DNA of 64,000 nt from Sphingobacterium sp. ML3W (GCF_029542085.1 NZ_CP107036.1:2728001-2792000), one strand, 5' to 3'. Numbered from the stretch's first letter, positions 47,329-55,401 are shown. Numbers and translations are program-made. Notes: generated by a model from the letters alone, not told the origin.

Positions 47329-47488
47329 AATTTCTAGTTTTTTGGTTTTTCAGAGGCATATTTTAATAATACGTCCGTCAACAACAAATAAAAGCGGAAT
47401 ATTTCGCCCAAACCACGCTAATCTTAGCAAACATCTATGTTTTTTTCACTTATCTATTCAGCTTACAAATGGATCGATCGTTAACAAA

Positions 47489-47520
47489 AACGCCCTTCAC
47501 AACATGCTGTGGAGGGCGTT
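47489..47520 (-). terminator. Terminator of the MFS/SnoaL-like operon
   Basis: aacgcccttcac (47489-47500) pairs with gtggagggcgtt (47509-47520) with one G-T pair and an 8-base loop, followed on the minus strand by a T run. It lies about 94 bases past the stop of the SnoaL-like gene. Confidence 0.8.
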
Positions 47521-47613
47521 GGATCATAGATATGGATCGTTTTTGTTACAAGTATCCAGCCTATGATTATCCTGTTTAAGTATTTTTTTGCTTCAGGGTC
47601 TACGCGGAGATTG

Positions 47614-48003
47614 CTACAACCAATGCTCGATAAGATGAAACCACAAAGCCTTTCCTTCTTTAATCAGAAAAACAGCAGACGAACTTCGTCGTGTAGTTAT
47701 ATTTCCAGTTGACTGTATTTCGACATACGTAGCCAGTGCATGATCATGCGAGCAGGCTATTTCGATATTTTCCAGGGATACACGACGATCCGGAAATATA
47801 CCGTATACCGTGGGTAACCAAGTTATAAACGAGCCCAATGGGATCCGGTTACCATCACCGCTCAGCATTTCAAAATCAGCTGAAAATCCTGAGAGGATCC
47901 TTTTAGATAGTTCTTCCCTATTTGCCTGCCCTCCTCTAAACCAAAGTTCGATGTCTGTACAGAAGCTTTCCAATACCAATTTTGCTTTTTCTTTATTCTC
48001 CAT
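47614..48003 (-). CDS. SnoaL-like/NTF2-fold protein
   Basis: 129 residues, no signal peptide. An N-terminal helix pair (KAKLVLESFCTDIELWF, ANREELSKRILSGFS) is followed by a curved beta sheet with SGDGNRIPLGSFITWLPTVY, VSLENIEIACSHDHALATYV and a final AVFLIKEGKALWFHLIEHWL, the pattern of NTF2-like SnoaL/DUF4440 proteins. Family members bind or convert small molecules; no catalytic set is obvious here. It is encoded 11 bp after the MFS transporter and very likely cotranscribed, so a role connected with the transported compound is plausible. Confidence 0.7.
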   Translation of the reverse strand: MENKEKAKLVLESFCTDIELWFRGGQANREELSKRILSGFSADFEMLSGDGNRIPLGSFITWLPTVYGIFPDRRVSLENIEIACSHDHALATYVEIQSTGNITTRRSSSAVFLIKEGKALWFHLIEHWL

Positions 48004-48014
48004 TGTATTAAAAT

Positions 48015-49415
48015 TTATTTATCAATTGTATTAAATGCATTATTTCTCAGTTCAAACAATCTGCGATTGATGAAAAGGCTAATGGTCTGAAACAATGCAA
48101 TTGTTGCTATTGCCAGCGCAAAGGCTTTGGGAAAACCTACAGTCGCGATCAAACTAAAGAATAACGTCCCAATGATAGCACCGCCAGTGACCCCGCCTAT
48201 CTGCATACTGATACTCACCAGAGCGGAGGCCTGCCCCGCCTTATCTTTGGGGACAAGGGCAATAGCGGTACGCATCATCACGGGCATCATCGTTCCATGT
48301 CCCAATCCCGCTATAAACAGCGTAATATGTGTTGCAAAAAAAGGTTGTTGTCCGTAATAAAACAGCAAGGCTGTCCCCAAAAAACCTCCCATGAGCAGTG
48401 TCAATCCGATATAAATAAATGCATTTGTTGTCAATCTCAATCTAGCTACAAGCAGTGGCCCCAAGAAGAATGCTATGCCATAGGGAATAATTGCAAAGCC
48501 CGTATCTATGGTATCCCAATGTAAGAATTCCTGTAAATAGTAGGGATAACTGATAAACAGCCCCGCGGTAAAATTGTACAGAAAGATTATTGGTAGACAA
48601 GAGGCGAATTGCCGATTGTATAATAAAGTGGGGTCGATCAGAACAGGTCGCTGCAGTCGATGAGCAGATACCTCATGCTTAAAAAATTCATTCAGTAAGA
48701 TCGCTCCGGCCATCATTACAGCAAATATCCACCAAGGCCAGTGATATCCACGACCAAAAATAAGCGGACAGATCAACAGCAGTAAAGCAATAATCAGTAG
48801 TAAAGCACCTTTGTAGTCAATGCCAGACTCCTTTTCAGTACCGTTGTTGTCCATCGTAAAATGAATACCGATAATGCAACAAATTGTGATGGGCACATTG
48901 ACCAGAAAAACCATTTCCCATGATAAATTGCCCCAATGTGTCATTAATAATACCCCACCGAGCAACTGGCCAGCCACTGCAGCCAGTCCAAATACGGCGC
49001 TGAAAAGACCAATAGCTTTGGGCTGTTCATTACTATTAAAAAGTACACGGATAGAAGCCAATACCTGTGGGGCAAGCAGTGAAGCTCCTATTCCCTGAAT
49101 GAATCTTGACACAATAAGAACGGAAATATTCGGTGAAAAAGCACAGGCCAAGGACGAAAACAGAAAAAGGTACAGACCCCATATAAATATTCTTTTGCGT
49201 CCATAAATATCCCCCATTCGTCCACCACAAACAATCAAAGCGGCATAGGTCAGACCATAAATCGCGACCACAAGCTGTAATTGCTGATCACTGGCCCCAA
49301 AAACATTATGTATCGCAGGTAATGCCATATTGACAATAAAATAATCCAAAGGAGATAGAAAAGCCCCTGCCACGAGGAAGCCTAGGGCTTGCCATCGCTT
49401 CGTATAAATATCCAT
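48015..49415 (-). CDS. MFS transporter, DHA2-like drug/solute exporter
   Basis: 466 residues with about 14 membrane helices. The first helix carries SPLDYFIVNMALPAI (the DHA2 motif with an acidic residue in the membrane). MFS motif A appears as GRMGDIYGRKR near 65, motif C-like GLAAVAGQLLGGVLL near 160, and the second-half motif near 375 (MMRTAIALVPKDKAGQASAL). DHA2 transporters export drugs, dyes or toxic metabolites by proton antiport. It is divergent from an AraC-type regulator (49493) with a 77-bp shared promoter region, a usual arrangement for a locally regulated exporter. Confidence 0.92.
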   Translation of the reverse strand: MDIYTKRWQALGFLVAGAFLSPLDYFIVNMALPAIHNVFGASDQQLQLVVAIYGLTYAALIVCGGRMGDIYGRKRIFIWGLYLFLFSSLACAFSPNISVLIVSRFIQGIGASLLAPQVLASIRVLFNSNEQPKAIGLFSAVFGLAAVAGQLLGGVLLMTHWGNLSWEMVFLVNVPITICCIIGIHFTMDNNGTEKESGIDYKGALLLIIALLLLICPLIFGRGYHWPWWIFAVMMAGAILLNEFFKHEVSAHRLQRPVLIDPTLLYNRQFASCLPIIFLYNFTAGLFISYPYYLQEFLHWDTIDTGFAIIPYGIAFFLGPLLVARLRLTTNAFIYIGLTLLMGGFLGTALLFYYGQQPFFATHITLFIAGLGHGTMMPVMMRTAIALVPKDKAGQASALVSISMQIGGVTGGAIIGTLFFSLIATVGFPKAFALAIATIALFQTISLFINRRLFELRNNAFNTIDK

Positions 49416-49492
49416 AGTTATTTTTTATGCAAAATTAACCTCCATTTATACCATATAAATTGTATTTTTAAAGGAATATAACGTATAAATAA

Positions 49493-50341
49493 ATGAATAG
49501 CGTACATACAGAGCGGATCGGAGTCCGTGAGCTATCACTGATCAATACATCGGAGACCATCCGTACAAAGACATCCTTATCTTTTGTTTATGTAATTCAG
49601 GGGAAGGGAGCTTTTACCTATGATGGGCATACGCTTGCCTTTGACATTGGGAAATTTATCGTTGTTCCGCAACATCAGACTTATCATTTTGAAAGTACCC
49701 AAGCCAAACTGATATTCATTCAATGCCCATTGGCTTTTGTTGATAAAATACGTCTCGAAGCAGATCGGATAGAAAGTTGTGAAAACCTATACAAACTACA
49801 ATACATCAGCAACAGTTACCATGCACGTGCGGGCTGTGTATTCAAGGAAAAATCGGATGAAAATTTTGCCGAAATGCTCGTTCTTCAGATTGCAAGAGAA
49901 TTCAGAAATAAAACCGGCGATTACCTCATCATCCGAAACAGCATTTCCATTCTCTTGAACTTGATCGCTCGAAATCTAATCGGACAGGAGCTATCTGATA
50001 TCCAGGAAAATCAAAAGGCCTTCTCAATTTTAAAGATCATCACGTACATACAGCAGTATGCCAAAGACAAAGAGAAAACCCGCATTCAGGAGATAGCCTC
50101 CCACTTTGGTATAGCTAAGAATTACTTCGGTGAGTATTTCAAACAACAGACCGGTATATCCTACCAAGATTACCTACTCGATTACCGATTGAAATTGGTC
50201 GAAACCTATCTGCGGTATAGCAGCATCCGCCTCGGAGAAATTGCACATGAATTACAGTTCAGTGACGAAAGTCATCTTTCAAAACTATTTAAAAAACATA
50301 GAGGGCTTACGCCAAATGAATATAGAAAACAAAAGTCTTAA
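49493..50341 (+). CDS. AraC-family transcriptional regulator
   Basis: 282 residues. A cupin-like sensor at about 20-100 (SFVYVIQGKGAFTYDGHTL, VVPQHQTYHFEST) is followed by a linker and two helix-turn-helix units: RIQEIASHFGIAKNYFGEYF near 200, and SSIRLGEIAHELQFSDESHLSKLF near 245 (landmarks), ending GLTPNEYRKQK. It is likely to regulate the divergent MFS/SnoaL-like operon and itself, from the 77-bp intergenic region, which is AT-rich with ATATAAAT-type half-repeats. Confidence 0.92.
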   Translation: MNSVHTERIGVRELSLINTSETIRTKTSLSFVYVIQGKGAFTYDGHTLAFDIGKFIVVPQHQTYHFESTQAKLIFIQCPLAFVDKIRLEADRIESCENLYKLQYISNSYHARAGCVFKEKSDENFAEMLVLQIAREFRNKTGDYLIIRNSISILLNLIARNLIGQELSDIQENQKAFSILKIITYIQQYAKDKEKTRIQEIASHFGIAKNYFGEYFKQQTGISYQDYLLDYRLKLVETYLRYSSIRLGEIAHELQFSDESHLSKLFKKHRGLTPNEYRKQKS

Positions 50342-50346
50342 TAAAA

Positions 50347-50382
50347 AAAACACCCGATAGCATGGGGTACTCCGGGTGTTTT
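50347..50382 (+). terminator. Terminator of the AraC gene
   Basis: aaaacacccg (50347-50356) and cgggtgtttt (50373-50382) are perfect arms with a 16-base loop, starting 6 bases after the stop codon. Confidence 0.75.
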
Positions 50383-50604
50383 AGCCATATTATTAACCTA
50401 TTTTATGAAAAGTGCCCGTGATGGGCAACACTAAAGTAGAAAATAACTTTGTATAAACAAAATAAAAAATGAAAAAAATCGGTTTTTCTTATCACTGCTA
50501 AACCGGTTGAACATTGATTTAGGCAAACAACGTAGTCTTCTTTATCTAGTGCCCAAGCTCGGAACTAATTAATCCCAAATCCTATAATAACACCATAATT
50601 ACAG

Positions 50605-50660
50605 GGGATTAATAGGGGGTTAATAGGGGGTTAGCAGGGGTAATTCCCTATTAACCCCCT
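50605..50660. repeat. G-rich 11-bp direct repeats overlapping a 14-bp inverted repeat
   Basis: The unit TTAATAGGGGG recurs at 11-bp spacing with a degenerate third copy (about 50609-50640). Within it gggggttaataggg (50615-50628) is the exact reverse complement of ccctattaaccccc (50646-50659), 17 bases apart. It lies 190 bp before the Crp/Fnr gene in a 510-bp spacer that has no coding frame of note apart from the terminator at 50347. The role is unknown: an operator array, a DNA secondary structure or a former recombination site. Confidence 0.75.
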
Positions 50661-50851
50661 GTTAATTCGGTATAAAAATAGTCTTATTTCACTTTTAATT
50701 TATAACATGATATCAGCTTGGTAATAAGATATATACTAGAATGCTGTTCTATCCTCCCTTTCTAGTGAATATCCAAACTCCCAAAAGGAGATACACCGCG
50801 CTAAGATTACGAGATTTTGCTTAATTTTAGTTCATTAAATAATGATAAGCT

Positions 50852-51427
50852 ATGACCGGTCGAGAAATTCTCAGGCAACATATCAATAAAACCGTCCAAT
50901 TGAATGATGAACAATTTGATTATTTCTTTTCTTTTTTCAAACCGGTATCCTTTAAAAAGAAACAATCGATTATCACCATTGGTGATAAGGTGGAATGTGA
51001 ATATTTTGTCCTCAATGGCTGTCTAAAAACTTTTGTGGTCAATGATGAACAAAAAATGCATATCCTACAGTTTGCCACACAAACCTGGTGGGCATCTGAT
51101 TATAATGCCTTGCACAACAATACGAAAGCAACGGTCAACCTGGATTGTGTAAGCGTCGCGGATACGCTTTGTCTATTTGCTGAGGATCGTGAACGTGTAT
51201 GCAAGGAAATTCATGAAGTTGAAACATTTTTACGATGGCGTTCGAACAAGGGGTATATCGGTCTACAAAAAAGAATTCTATCCCTGCTCAATAATGACGC
51301 CCGCAGTCGCTATGAGGAATTGATGCTCCAATATCCTGAATTGTACAATCTTGTGCCAAAACATCTGATTGCAGCCTATCTTGGGGTTTCCCGTGAGACG
51401 CTCAGCCGGCTCTATCACAGCAAATAA
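50852..51427 (+). CDS. Crp/Fnr-family transcriptional regulator
   Basis: 191 residues. The cyclic-nucleotide-binding-like beta roll spans about 25-115 (FKKKQSIITIGDKVECEYFV, FATQTWWASDYNAL). A dimerisation helix leads to a C-terminal winged-helix whose recognition helix reads GVSRETLSRL (about 178-187). This keeps the Arg-Glu-x-x-x-Arg residues with which E. coli CRP reads TGTGA. The ligand-binding residues of true CRP (the RGE phosphate cassette) are not obvious, so the ligand may differ. The protein ends right after the recognition helix, as is common for Bacteroidota members. Two TGTGA-N6-TCAC boxes follow its stop codon. Confidence 0.92.
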   Translation: MTGREILRQHINKTVQLNDEQFDYFFSFFKPVSFKKKQSIITIGDKVECEYFVLNGCLKTFVVNDEQKMHILQFATQTWWASDYNALHNNTKATVNLDCVSVADTLCLFAEDRERVCKEIHEVETFLRWRSNKGYIGLQKRILSLLNNDARSRYEELMLQYPELYNLVPKHLIAAYLGVSRETLSRLYHSK

Positions 51428-51443
51428 TGTGATCTATGTCACC
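51428..51443. promoter_or_regulatory. CRP-type box 1
   Basis: TGTGATCTATGTCACC: TGTGA-N6-TCACC, one base from the perfect CRP palindrome. It begins at the end of the Crp/Fnr gene and lies 115 bp before the DJ-1/PfpI start. Confidence 0.6.
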
Positions 51444-51464
51444 AAAACAAACCTTTCTTTAAAA

Positions 51465-51480
51465 TGTGATGTATATCACA
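51465..51480. promoter_or_regulatory. CRP-type box 2, perfect palindrome
   Basis: TGTGATGTATATCACA is an exact TGTGA-N6-TCACA site, 37 bp (start to start) after box 1 and 78 bp before the DJ-1/PfpI start codon. Its position fits an activator or repressor site for that gene, most simply for the regulator encoded just upstream. Confidence 0.7.
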
Positions 51481-51542
51481 TAAGGGTCTAACGATTTATG
51501 CCCTATTTTGTGTTATCATTTAAACAATTAATTTTTTCAAAG

Positions 51543-52238
51543 ATGAAAAAAGAGAACTTAAAGGTATTGGTCGTTTTGACTTCACATGACCAACTGGGAG
51601 ATACAGGAGCTAAAACAGGTTTTTGGGTTGAAGAGTTTGCAGCCCCCTACTATGTTATGGCCGACGCAGGAGTTGCTATAACAATTGCTTCACCCAAAGG
51701 CGGCCAACCGCCCATTGATCCCAAAAGCGCACTCCCCGATTTCCAGACAGCAGCAACAAAACGTTTTGATGCAGATATGGAACTTCAGAACAAACTGGCA
51801 AACAGCATTGTCTTAGCAGAAGTTAATGAGCAGGACTATGACGCGATCTTCTATCCGGGCGGCCATGGGCCACTCTGGGACCTTGCAAATGACAAGACTT
51901 CCATTGCTTTGATCGAATCATTTTGGAAACACAACAAACCCGTGGCCGCTGTTTGCCACGCTCCTGGTGTTTTCAGGTTTGTTAAGAATGTCGATGGTAG
52001 TCCATTGGTACAGGGCAAGAAGGTAACAGGCTTTTCCAATTCTGAAGAAGATGCTGTACAGTTGACAGATGTCGTCCCTTTCCTTGTTGAAGATGAACTG
52101 ATCAAACTTGGCGGACACTACAGCAAAGGCGAAGATTGGGGCAGTCATGTCGTCAGAGATGGTAAACTGATTACCGGCCAAAATCCCGGCTCATCAGAAG
52201 AGAGTGCGAAGGAACTACTAGCCTTGCTGGAGCAATAA
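51543..52238 (+). CDS. DJ-1/PfpI-family protein (Hsp31/glyoxalase III-like)
   Basis: About 231 residues from the preferred start at 51543 (MKKENLKVLVV); an upstream in-frame ATG at 51498 would add 15 residues unlike the family. The flavodoxin-like sandwich carries a nucleophile elbow AAVCHAPGVF (Cys138, His139), an N-terminal Glu (FWVEEFAAPY, E30/E31) and FYPGGHGPLWDL near 103, as in class I glutamine-amidotransferase-like DJ-1 proteins. Relatives act as glyoxalase III or as stress chaperones. It is cytoplasmic, with no signal peptide. It follows the Crp/Fnr gene by 115 bp containing two CRP-type boxes, so its expression is probably controlled by that regulator. Confidence 0.92.
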   Translation: MKKENLKVLVVLTSHDQLGDTGAKTGFWVEEFAAPYYVMADAGVAITIASPKGGQPPIDPKSALPDFQTAATKRFDADMELQNKLANSIVLAEVNEQDYDAIFYPGGHGPLWDLANDKTSIALIESFWKHNKPVAAVCHAPGVFRFVKNVDGSPLVQGKKVTGFSNSEEDAVQLTDVVPFLVEDELIKLGGHYSKGEDWGSHVVRDGKLITGQNPGSSEESAKELLALLEQ

Positions 52239-52320
52239 AATGCTATCAAATGTAATAGCGTTTCCATGTTGAATATACAAAGATACGTTAGGTTATCGGC
52301 GATGCTAATAACATAATTAG

Positions 52321-52365
52321 AAAATCCCATTTTTATACGTTGAGAACGATAAAAATGGGATTTTT
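52321..52365. terminator. Bidirectional terminator
   Basis: aaaatcccatttttat (52321-52336) and ataaaaatgggatttt (52349-52364) are perfect 16-base arms with T runs on both sides, between the convergent DJ-1/PfpI and TPR genes. Confidence 0.85.
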
Positions 52366-52393
52366 GTTGGCTGTCGCCGAATGACGTATATCT

Positions 52394-52837
52394 TTACTTA
52401 ACGAGTTTCGTTTCTAACTCCTTCAGATTATTGGCGCTTGTGATATTTCCGAGGTCGGCGGCCTGTTTCCAATAGAGCTTTGCTTTTTCAATAACATTTA
52501 GTTTAAAATAAGCCACCCCCAGATCGTTTAACAACATTTTACGATCATTGTGACTGGGCTTTCCTATCTGTAGATATTTATCAAATTTGACAATCGCTTT
52601 TTGAGGAGCACCAGATTGCAGGTAAATGGTTCCCGAATATTTCAATGCTTCTCCAATATCAAACTCTTCAGCTTTTTCAAAATAAAACAAGGCTTCCTTG
52701 TATTTACCCTCCCTAAAATATTCTTTCCCCTGATCCAGATACTTCTCTCCATCACTTCTGAACAAGAAATAGTAAGCCATTCCATTGAGTAGAAGAATTA
52801 ATCCCAAGATTGCGATTACTTTTCTAAAAATCTCCAT
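52394..52837 (-). CDS. Membrane-anchored tetratricopeptide repeat protein
   Basis: 147 residues. One membrane helix (VIAILGLILLLNGMAYYFLF, about 7-26) is followed by three TPR-like units: KYLDQGKEYFREGKYKEALFYFEKA (two segments), ALKYSGTIYLQSGAPQKAIVKF, and LLNDLGVAYFKLNVIEKAKLYW (landmarks). TPR proteins mediate protein contacts; no partner is evident. It may share a transcript with the unknown membrane protein upstream (62 bp gap). Confidence 0.75.
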   Translation of the reverse strand: MEIFRKVIAILGLILLLNGMAYYFLFRSDGEKYLDQGKEYFREGKYKEALFYFEKAEEFDIGEALKYSGTIYLQSGAPQKAIVKFDKYLQIGKPSHNDRKMLLNDLGVAYFKLNVIEKAKLYWKQAADLGNITSANNLKELETKLVK

Positions 52838-52899
52838 ACAACTGTTAACTATATTTTTTTATTTATTTAATTCGAAAACCGCATATAACAAATACCCAC

Positions 52900-53397
52900 C
52901 TATACCCTTTGTACACTAAGCTGACTTAATTGGATCAGCTGTTGGATTTCCCTCAATATAGGTTCCACATTTTTGGTTCTACCGATACGCTCCAGCATTT
53001 TTATGCTTTTATTATCCTTTGTTACCACAATGATGTCAGTTCCATTGTGTAGGGCAATAGCAAGATGTTTGAGGGTTTCGAATTTTTGGATTTCTTTGAT
53101 GCGAATCTCCTTTTTGAATAGCCCAAAATAAGATTTGCTCATCGTGCCTGCTACACAATCAATCGTCAGCTGCTGGGCAAAGATCCTAATCTGCACACAA
53201 AAGACAATAAGCCCAAAGATCCAATACCAATTCTTTTCACCAAAAATATTTCCATCTTTAATTCCACCAATTAAAATACCGATGGCTATAAATAGCCAGA
53301 ATAAGGCTAAGCAAAGCGCATAATAACCGATCCTTTTAGAGGTATATCTACTGCTATCTTGTGTGAAATATTTATAATTATGCTCTTCCATTTTCAT
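52900..53397 (-). CDS. Membrane protein of unknown function, PH-like C-terminal region
   Basis: 165 residues. Two membrane helices (YYALCLALFWLFIAIGILIGG, about 25-45, and WYWIFGLIVFCVQIRIF, about 57-73) precede a beta-rich cytoplasmic region with TIDCVAGTMSKSYFGLFKKE and IQKFETLKHLAIALHNG, resembling bacterial PH-like or DUF-type membrane-anchored domains. The family is not recognised. Its upstream DNA (53473-53574) is an imperfect copy of the DNA upstream of the 53972-54274 gene. Confidence 0.65.
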   Translation of the reverse strand: MKMEEHNYKYFTQDSSRYTSKRIGYYALCLALFWLFIAIGILIGGIKDGNIFGEKNWYWIFGLIVFCVQIRIFAQQLTIDCVAGTMSKSYFGLFKKEIRIKEIQKFETLKHLAIALHNGTDIIVVTKDNKSIKMLERIGRTKNVEPILREIQQLIQLSQLSVQRV

Positions 53398-53472
53398 TGT
53401 GTTTTTATTTAGGGTTTCACCTGGTTTAAAAAATTATTTACGATCAAATATAGACAACAATAGATTTGTATT

Positions 53473-53574
53473 TAGGTCCATTTAAAATCCGATAATATCC
53501 ATTTAATATTCGCAAGGATTGAGACAAATCATCTCTTAGGCATTAGTCCAGTCCTTCTTCCAAAAGAAGGCTCA
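53473..53574. repeat. Imperfect 100-bp direct repeat, copy 1
   Basis: Shares roughly 80% of bases (by eye) with 54363-54463 in the same orientation, starting tagg[tc]ccatttaaaatc and including ttaatattcg, aaggatt and acaaatcatc. It covers the spacer upstream of the 52900-53397 gene and the last codons of a gene remnant. Confidence 0.8.
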
Positions 53575-53683
53575 TATAATTTAACTGGTTGTTCCATCCA
53601 ATCTCGTCCTCATATGCCAAAGCATTACACTTAAGGTAATTTTTATGAAACAAGTTCCTTCCAGTTGCTCTTTGTACTATAGA
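53543..53683 (-). pseudogene. C-terminal remnant of an unknown protein, copy 1
   Basis: An open minus-strand frame without a start codon encodes SIVQRATGRNLFHKNYLK, CNALAYEDEIGWNNQL, NYMSLLLEEGLD and then TAA; it is closed upstream by a TAG. The sequence is protein-like (balanced charge, hydrophobic spacing), and its tail resembles that of the remnant at 54432-54500, so both derive from one gene family. The family is not recognised. Confidence 0.5.
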
Positions 53684-53773
53684 CTATTTGTTGACTATTA
53701 AACTCCATGATTTTTCGTTAAAAATAACATCACTAGTTCAGGTTTTATCATACTGGTTCCAAAGATGTATCCA

Positions 53774-53953
53774 TTAAAAAATAAATAGTTTCATATCCTC
53801 AATAATGGCCGGAAAAAGAAAACTTTCAATCTTATCATAATCCATTCTCTTTTTTAACTCATCAAAATCCTCTTTTTTCACTTTCTTCGAGATCAAAATT
53901 AAAAATGAACCAAAGGCATCATAGATAATATCCGCATAAATCCTTGGAGACAT
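53774..53953 (-). CDS. Small protein of unknown function (59 residues)
   Basis: An ATG at 53953 opens a 59-codon frame: MSPRIYADIIYDAFGSF, LILISKKVKKEDFDEL, KKRMDYDKIESFLF, PAIIEDMKLFIF (segments). The lysine/acidic helix pattern and hydrophobic core suggest a small folded helical protein. It starts 18 bases after the stop of the 100-residue gene upstream, in the same orientation, so the two likely form a pair. Small paired orphan genes inside a decayed, repeat-flanked stretch often encode immunity-like or toxin-antitoxin proteins, but nothing here proves that. Confidence 0.5.
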   Translation of the reverse strand: MSPRIYADIIYDAFGSFLILISKKVKKEDFDELKKRMDYDKIESFLFPAIIEDMKLFIF

Positions 53954-53971
53954 AAGGGGCTCAATTTTTGT

Positions 53972-54274
53972 TTAGATCACAGAGAGTAGCGCAAACTTTA
54001 AACTTCGCTGTTTGTTAAATCTTGGTTCAGGACGAAATTTATCCTCAGTGGTATTGAAAGGACAGTCTGTAAAGAATTTATGCTTTTCAGGATCAAATTT
54101 CTTTAGATCCAAAGTAATTCTATATTTAAACTGATCATCGATCAATATCTTTTTACCCACCAGTAGATTATGATAAATGTAATCCCAGACATATTGGGCC
54201 ACCTCAGGTGAAATCCTTGGTGTAGATTCTACTTCTGCTCTTTCAACCATTGTCCTTATTTCGAAATATGCCAT
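53972..54274 (-). CDS. Small protein of unknown function (100 residues)
   Basis: 100 residues without a signal peptide or membrane segment: an N-terminal strand, a helix around PEVAQYVWDYIYHNLL, then a beta hairpin (VGKKILIDDQFKYRITLDLK) and a basic, Phe-rich end. The family is not recognised. It stands between two copies of a 100-bp direct repeat and 18 bases before the 59-residue frame. The upstream repeat copy (54363-54463) lies about 90 bases before its start. Confidence 0.55.
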   Translation of the reverse strand: MAYFEIRTMVERAEVESTPRISPEVAQYVWDYIYHNLLVGKKILIDDQFKYRITLDLKKFDPEKHKFFTDCPFNTTEDKFRPEPRFNKQRSLKFALLSVI

Positions 54275-54362
54275 TTTATATAATATTGGTTAGTCCATTT
54301 TGTCAAATTTATAACTGCCTTCTCAGGCTATTTAAAACTACATTATTTTGACCATATAAAAT

Positions 54363-54463
54363 TAGGCCCATTTAAAATCGATAACATCCACTTAATATTC
54401 GTAAGGATTAAAACAAATCATCACTTAGACATCATTCCAGTTCCTCTCCTAAAAGATATCTCA
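54363..54463. repeat. Imperfect 100-bp direct repeat, copy 2
   Basis: Second copy of the segment at 53473-53574, same orientation, 890 bp away. It lies upstream of the 53972-54274 gene and again includes the end of a gene remnant. Confidence 0.8.
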
Positions 54464-54500
54464 CAGAATTAATAAGATCATGTGAAAGACATAAAAGCAC
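54432..54500 (-). pseudogene. C-terminal remnant of an unknown protein, copy 2
   Basis: Minus-strand codons ending ..HDLINSVRYLLGEELE and TGA (54432-54434) align with the ..NQLNYMSLLLEEGLD end of the remnant at 53543. The left end is approximate; further upstream the frame breaks up. Its similarity to copy 1 shows that the direct repeats once carried the same gene tail. Confidence 0.4.
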
Positions 54501-54568
54501 GAATTAAATTATACTTGGATAGATCTTTAGTGCAAAATAATTCACAAAAACAATTGTAATATTTGTAA

Positions 54569-54576
54569 TACATTTG
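54569..54576 (+). promoter_or_regulatory. -7 element for the DUF4382 lipoprotein gene
   Basis: TACATTTG matches the Bacteroidota -7 consensus TAnnTTTG, 44 bases before the start codon. A TTG at 54554 is closer than the ideal -33 spacing. Confidence 0.45.
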
Positions 54577-54620
54577 ATCTGGCATAGCATTTGCAATGGC
54601 AATCCTATAAGTTACTAACT

Positions 54621-55388
54621 ATGAAAATAAATTCAATTTTTGTTGCTTTGGCAGCCGTAGTGCTACTAGGCAGCTGCAGTAAGGACGATAAGCAGTCTAC
54701 ACAGACGACCCCTGTAACCATTAAAATGACTGATGCCCCTGGTTATTATGATGCAATTCATTTAAACATCGATGAAATAGAAATTCGTACGAACTCAGGT
54801 ACTGAAAGTCTGGACGTTGATGGAAGTCCGTTTAATATTCTTGCCTATACCATGGGGAGAGATACCGTGATTGCGGGAGATGATGTACCGTCGGGTATGA
54901 TCCAGGAAATTAGACTTAAGCTTGAAGATGAGGGGAATGAAATTTGGGTTGATGGCGTTCGCCATCCGCTAAAAACGCCTAGTGGGCAGTCCTCGGGTGT
55001 TAAGATAAAGGTACACGATGAGTTGATTCCGAATGTTGCCTACACCCTTTTGCTTGATTTTGATGCGTCGAAATCAATCGTAAAAACCGGTAACGGCCAA
55101 TATTTGCTTAAACCAGTTATCCGCGCGATTCCTGTAGCAACATCAGGAGCAATTACAGGCACGATTAATCCGGCTGCCTCCTTAGCTCACGTGTTCGCCA
55201 TTAATGGAGTAGATACTGTTGGAACTTTGGCGAATTCAGTTGGAAAATTCTATTTCCCGGGTATGTCAGAAGGTACATATAAAATAGTTATTCAACCTTC
55301 AGTTGCAGGCTACTTGGACAAAACCATTGAAGACGTTCAAGTGGTAAAAGGAAGCGTCAAAGATTTAGGTAGTATCTCAGTACAATAA
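54621..55388 (+). CDS. DUF4382-type lipoprotein
   Basis: About 255 residues from the preferred start at 54621 (MKINSIFVAL); the in-frame ATG at 54591 lacks a signal-like N-terminus. The lipobox LLGSC places Cys near 19. The DUF4382 domain starts VTIKMTDAPGYYDAIHLNIDEIE and covers the first 145 residues after the signal (landmarks: MIQEIRLKLEDEGNEIWVDG, YTLLLDFDASKSIVKTGNG). A carboxypeptidase-like beta-sandwich follows (GAITGTINPAASLAHVFAI to the end). It is anchored in a membrane facing the periplasm or surface; its role is unknown. It has its own promoter and terminator. Confidence 0.9.
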   Translation: MKINSIFVALAAVVLLGSCSKDDKQSTQTTPVTIKMTDAPGYYDAIHLNIDEIEIRTNSGTESLDVDGSPFNILAYTMGRDTVIAGDDVPSGMIQEIRLKLEDEGNEIWVDGVRHPLKTPSGQSSGVKIKVHDELIPNVAYTLLLDFDASKSIVKTGNGQYLLKPVIRAIPVATSGAITGTINPAASLAHVFAINGVDTVGTLANSVGKFYFPGMSEGTYKIVIQPSVAGYLDKTIEDVQVVKGSVKDLGSISVQ

Positions 55389-55401
55389 TGTACTTTGGTT
55401 A

